From the NCBI GenBank assembly GCA_013178275.1, contig JABLWZ010000004.1, positions 185,755-249,754 of the forward strand: a DNA stretch of 64,000 nucleotides, written 5' to 3'. Made by a program: the position numbers and the translations under genes. This document shows, one piece after another, positions 61,794 to 64,000 of the stretch. This DNA is from Bacillota bacterium (GTDB lineage: Bacteria; Bacillota; Ch66; Ch109). Below the pieces are notes generated by a model. The model searched no databases, was not told the origin of the DNA, and saw only the letters and a list, made by a program, of their open reading frames with translations. Position 1 is the stretch's first letter. Each line of letters opens with the position of its first letter.

Positions 61794-62237
61794 CTATCTC
61801 AGGTGCAGCACCTCGATCTCTCCCGGCCTCAGTTCCCGCAGGTAGTTCGCCAGCAGCCCGCGGTGGCACTGCTCCGCCTTCTCCTCGCTGCAGAGCAGGC
61901 AGGAGACGCCGTCGCCCAGTATCTCATCCAGACGCCGCTCCACCCCCCGTTCCTGCAGCAGCCCGGTGTAGCGGGTTTGAAACCCCTTCCAGTCGACCCG
62001 TTTATGCTTGTAGTCCTCGAAAAGCCCCTCATCCGGCGCCAGCGATACGTCGTGGACATACCCGATGCCCACCAGCCGCATGATATACTCCAGGTCCTCC
62101 TTCTTCGCGAATCCCGCCAGCTGTGAGGTGTTGTGCAGCCGGATATCCACCAGGCGGGTGACCCGGGCATCCTGCAGCAGACTCACAAACCTCTCCAGCG
62201 GCTTCTTGGCGAATCCGATGGTGCATAATCTCCGCAT
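61794..62237 (-). CDS. DUF488 family protein
   Basis: 147 residues from 62237 (MRRLCTIGFA), preceded by AGGAGGGATAGGCTG. CTIGFAKKPLERFVSLLQ, VTRLVDIRLHNTSQLAGFAK, and SCLLCSEEKAEQCHRGLLAN match DUF488, whose biochemical role is not established. The 14-base gap to the flavoprotein gene upstream suggests one operon. Confidence 0.92.
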   Translation of the reverse strand: MRRLCTIGFAKKPLERFVSLLQDARVTRLVDIRLHNTSQLAGFAKKEDLEYIMRLVGIGYVHDVSLAPDEGLFEDYKHKRVDWKGFQTRYTGLLQERGVERRLDEILGDGVSCLLCSEEKAEQCHRGLLANYLRELRPGEIEVLHLR

Positions 62238-62251
62238 CAGCCTATCCCTCC

Positions 62252-63448
62252 TCACCGATCCAGTCGAAAGATGTGTGCCTGAGGGTGGTGTCCCTTGAGC
62301 AGCAGGTCGCGGATGATCCTCGCCCCCACTACACTGCAGACCGTACCATTGCCCCCGTATCCCAGGCAGTAAAAAACACGGGGGTCCGCCGGGTCGACCC
62401 CGAAATACGGGATACCATCCTGGGCATCACCAAAGGTGGCGGCCCAAAGGTATTCCGGCTCTGTCTCTATTCGGGGGAAAAGCCGCTTGAGTTCCTGCAG
62501 CAGCACCTCCCCCTTTGCTGTGAGGAATGCCGGGTCGTTCCCCGGTTCGGGCCGGGGCTCGTCCAGACCGCCGATTATCACCCGATGGTCGGGCGTAGTC
62601 CGAAGATACAGGTAAGAACGCGCGGTCTCCCAGATCATGCATCCATCCGGCCAGAGCATGTCCGTGGGGATCGGTCTGGATACCGCCGAATAGGTCAGTC
62701 CCAGCCGCGCCCCGGGCAGCCTCGGCAGGTTCTCCCGGGCGTACCCGGTAGCGAATATCACCTGTTTTGCCCGAATGCTCCCCCCTGTGGTCAGGACCCT
62801 AACCCCGGTCTGTCCGCTCTCCAGCGACCTGACCCCGGTCAGCTCGAACACGCGGGAGGACTGAGCCGTATGACGGATCAGGGCGTGAATCAGTTTGCTG
62901 GGGTTGACCTCCGCGTCCCCCCTGGTTACCAGCGCCGCCGGCTTATCTATACCGTACCGGTCCATGAGCCGGGCATGGTCCAGGCACTCCACCGGGAAGC
63001 CGTGTTCCGACAGCGCCGAGTACTCACAGAGCAGCTTCCCCACATCCTCCCGGCTGCTCGCGAAATATATGCTGTCCCGCCGTAAGAAATCGGTGGGATC
63101 GATTAGATCGCGTGATATCCGCTCCAGTTCATCCAAGCCCTCCGAGCAGAGGCGGTAGATTGCCACCGCGTCCTCCCGGGGCATCCGCCCCAGGAACTCG
63201 CACAGCATCGTGTCGTTAGAATACTGCAGTATCCCGGTGTTGACCGCGCTGCTCCCCATGGCGACGCGGTCCCTCTCCACCAGAACCACATCGAGGCCTG
63301 CCTCAACCAGGTAGTGGGCGCAGAGAGCCCCGGAAACCCCTCCTCCCGCTACCAGCACCTCGCAATCCAGGTCCGCCTCCAGACTCGGGTATGCGGGGGT
63401 CGCCGGCAGGGTGCCGGGCCAGAAAAGCGAACCCGCGTAAAGTGCCAT
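62252..63448 (-). CDS. FAD-dependent D-amino acid/glycine oxidase-like protein
   Basis: 398 residues. CEVLVAGGGVSGALCAHYLV is the FAD-binding motif of the DAO family, VNTGILQYSNDTM follows where the flavin-facing loop sits, and IIGGLDEPRPEPG and CLGYGGNGTVCSVVGARIIR are the second conserved blocks near the C-terminus. The substrate is unknown; family members oxidise amines or amino acids such as glycine and sarcosine. Cotranscription with DUF488 is likely. Confidence 0.88.
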   Translation of the reverse strand: MALYAGSLFWPGTLPATPAYPSLEADLDCEVLVAGGGVSGALCAHYLVEAGLDVVLVERDRVAMGSSAVNTGILQYSNDTMLCEFLGRMPREDAVAIYRLCSEGLDELERISRDLIDPTDFLRRDSIYFASSREDVGKLLCEYSALSEHGFPVECLDHARLMDRYGIDKPAALVTRGDAEVNPSKLIHALIRHTAQSSRVFELTGVRSLESGQTGVRVLTTGGSIRAKQVIFATGYARENLPRLPGARLGLTYSAVSRPIPTDMLWPDGCMIWETARSYLYLRTTPDHRVIIGGLDEPRPEPGNDPAFLTAKGEVLLQELKRLFPRIETEPEYLWAATFGDAQDGIPYFGVDPADPRVFYCLGYGGNGTVCSVVGARIIRDLLLKGHHPQAHIFRLDR

Positions 63449-63618
63449 CGATTACTTATCCCCTCTCCCCGGTCGAATCCAACCACTAATTAATCTTTTC
63501 GTTTAAACCTTGCCGCATTCCTTCCCCGTCAGACAAAAACCACCGACTCCAATCCTTCACCACCATCCCATTAAATGAATATCATGGTAAAAAACCTATA
63601 ATCTGGAGGTGACCTGAA

Positions 63619-63828
63619 GTGGATGAAATACTGGTACTCTCCGCCGCCGTGCTCTACATTTTCTGGAAGAGGAGGACCAAGGGATCGTCGACCCAGTCGA
63701 CCTCTCCCCTTACCCTCACGCGTCCTTACCTGGACTTCACCATCAGCCCGAGGGGCGACAATACCGGGATGCTGTTCTCCCTTTATATGCCCATGAGCGT
63801 GAAACACAACACCCAGCAAAAGTCGTAG
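63619..63828 (+). CDS. Small protein with N-terminal membrane helix
   Basis: 69 residues from GTG at 63619, with GGAGGTGACCTGAA at good spacing. The short helix ILVLSAAVLYIFWKRR with positive residues after it is a membrane anchor; the tail (YLDFTISPRGDNTGMLFSLY) is polar. No family is recognised. A minus-strand frame over the same bases lacks a binding site and is taken as spurious. The terminator at 63870-63923 supports the plus strand. Confidence 0.6.
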   Translation: MDEILVLSAAVLYIFWKRRTKGSSTQSTSPLTLTRPYLDFTISPRGDNTGMLFSLYMPMSVKHNTQQKS

Positions 63829-63869
63829 GCCCGGCCCGGCCCGATACCGACACCCTCCGGCAGAGTATA

Positions 63870-63923
63870 AAAAGGGCGTGTCGCAAAACGATTATTTAAA
63901 AACGTTGGGCGGCACGCTCTTTT
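63870..63923 (+). terminator. Long inverted repeat, probable terminator
   Basis: Arms AAAAGGGCGTGTCGC and GCGGCACGCTCTTTT pair except at two G-T positions. A run of T follows on the plus strand. The stem is separated by 24 bases. The terminal bases also resemble insertion-element ends, so a mobile-element remnant is an alternative. Confidence 0.55.
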
Positions 63924-64000
63924 CTGTCGGGAAGAGGCAAAAACCAACTCAAACATAGGTATCTATTACCCTTCACGCACTGTTTTGGGCACACTAAACC

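Noticed and set aside
1..64000. tRNA, rRNA, CRISPR array or attachment site
   Set aside because: No tRNA cloverleaf, rRNA segment, or regularly spaced repeat set was seen by eye, and no duplicated att core flanks the phage genes; a tRNAscan or CRISPR search would be decisive.

Overview
The window looks like a chromosomal segment of an anaerobic, moderately GC-rich Firmicute of the Desulfotomaculum / Pelotomaculum / Syntrophomonas kind. The evidence is purine-rich ribosome binding sites, a CBO0543-type membrane protein pair, a PBSX-like contractile tail module, a selenocysteine-containing thioredoxin-like lipoprotein, a short-chain fatty acid permease under a sigma-54 promoter, and a giant acyl-CoA dehydratase activase. 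No rRNA, tRNA or CRISPR array is visible, and genus-level placement is inference.

Layout. 1-2.4 kb: minus-strand phage genes (a partial CDS, a portal protein, two tandem small membrane proteins). 2.4-13.1 kb: a block of cellular genes: UGA-decoding thioredoxin lipoprotein, candidate small RNA, PAS histidine kinase, CBO0543 membrane protein, acyltransferase fragment, methyltransferase plus TetR with a 36-bp palindromic operator, c-di-GMP riboswitch with an HD-GYP gene, and a cytosolic-type NiFe hydrogenase with altered signature residues. 13.1-18.9 kb: cupin, phage terminase pair, MscL, GGDEF/HD-GYP protein, phage ArpU/RinA-like regulator. 18.9-36.5 kb: a contiguous contractile-tail module, transcribed right to left from an ArpU-like regulator through terminator, sheath, tube, frameshifted chaperone, short tape measure, baseplate and fibres, with a divergent HTH repressor, an operator array and a LexA-like box. 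No head genes lie inside it. 36.8-44.6 kb: Nudix hydrolase, MFS transporter, lipoprotein, oxidoreductase, TetR/thioesterase pair sharing an operator, nucleobase deaminase, AtoE permease. 45-54 kb: signalling genes (AtoC-like regulator with a frame-disrupted sensor kinase, two GGDEF proteins, CheW, CheY remnant, soluble chemoreceptor). 53.4-63.9 kb: flavoprotein reductase, second CBO0543 protein, UppP, membrane-anchored cyclophilin, 1425-residue activase, DUF488, D-amino-acid-oxidase-like flavoprotein, small membrane protein.

How it fits together. At least four genes make or degrade c-di-GMP, and one of them is itself under a c-di-GMP riboswitch. Short-chain fatty acid uptake (AtoE) has a near-perfect sigma-54 promoter and a two-component system of the matching enhancer-binding class next to it, though the sensor kinase is interrupted at a run of seven C. 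The phage genes are scattered: a complete tail module with its own regulator lies apart from terminase and portal, which are themselves separated by about 12 kb of cellular genes. This fits either a decayed, rearranged prophage or a domesticated tail particle plus debris. The points most worth checking are the selenoprotein with its SECIS-like hairpin, the hydrogenase with an Asn in the proximal-cluster motif and a Cys replacing the L0 glutamate, and the headless tail module with an AT-rich short tape measure.
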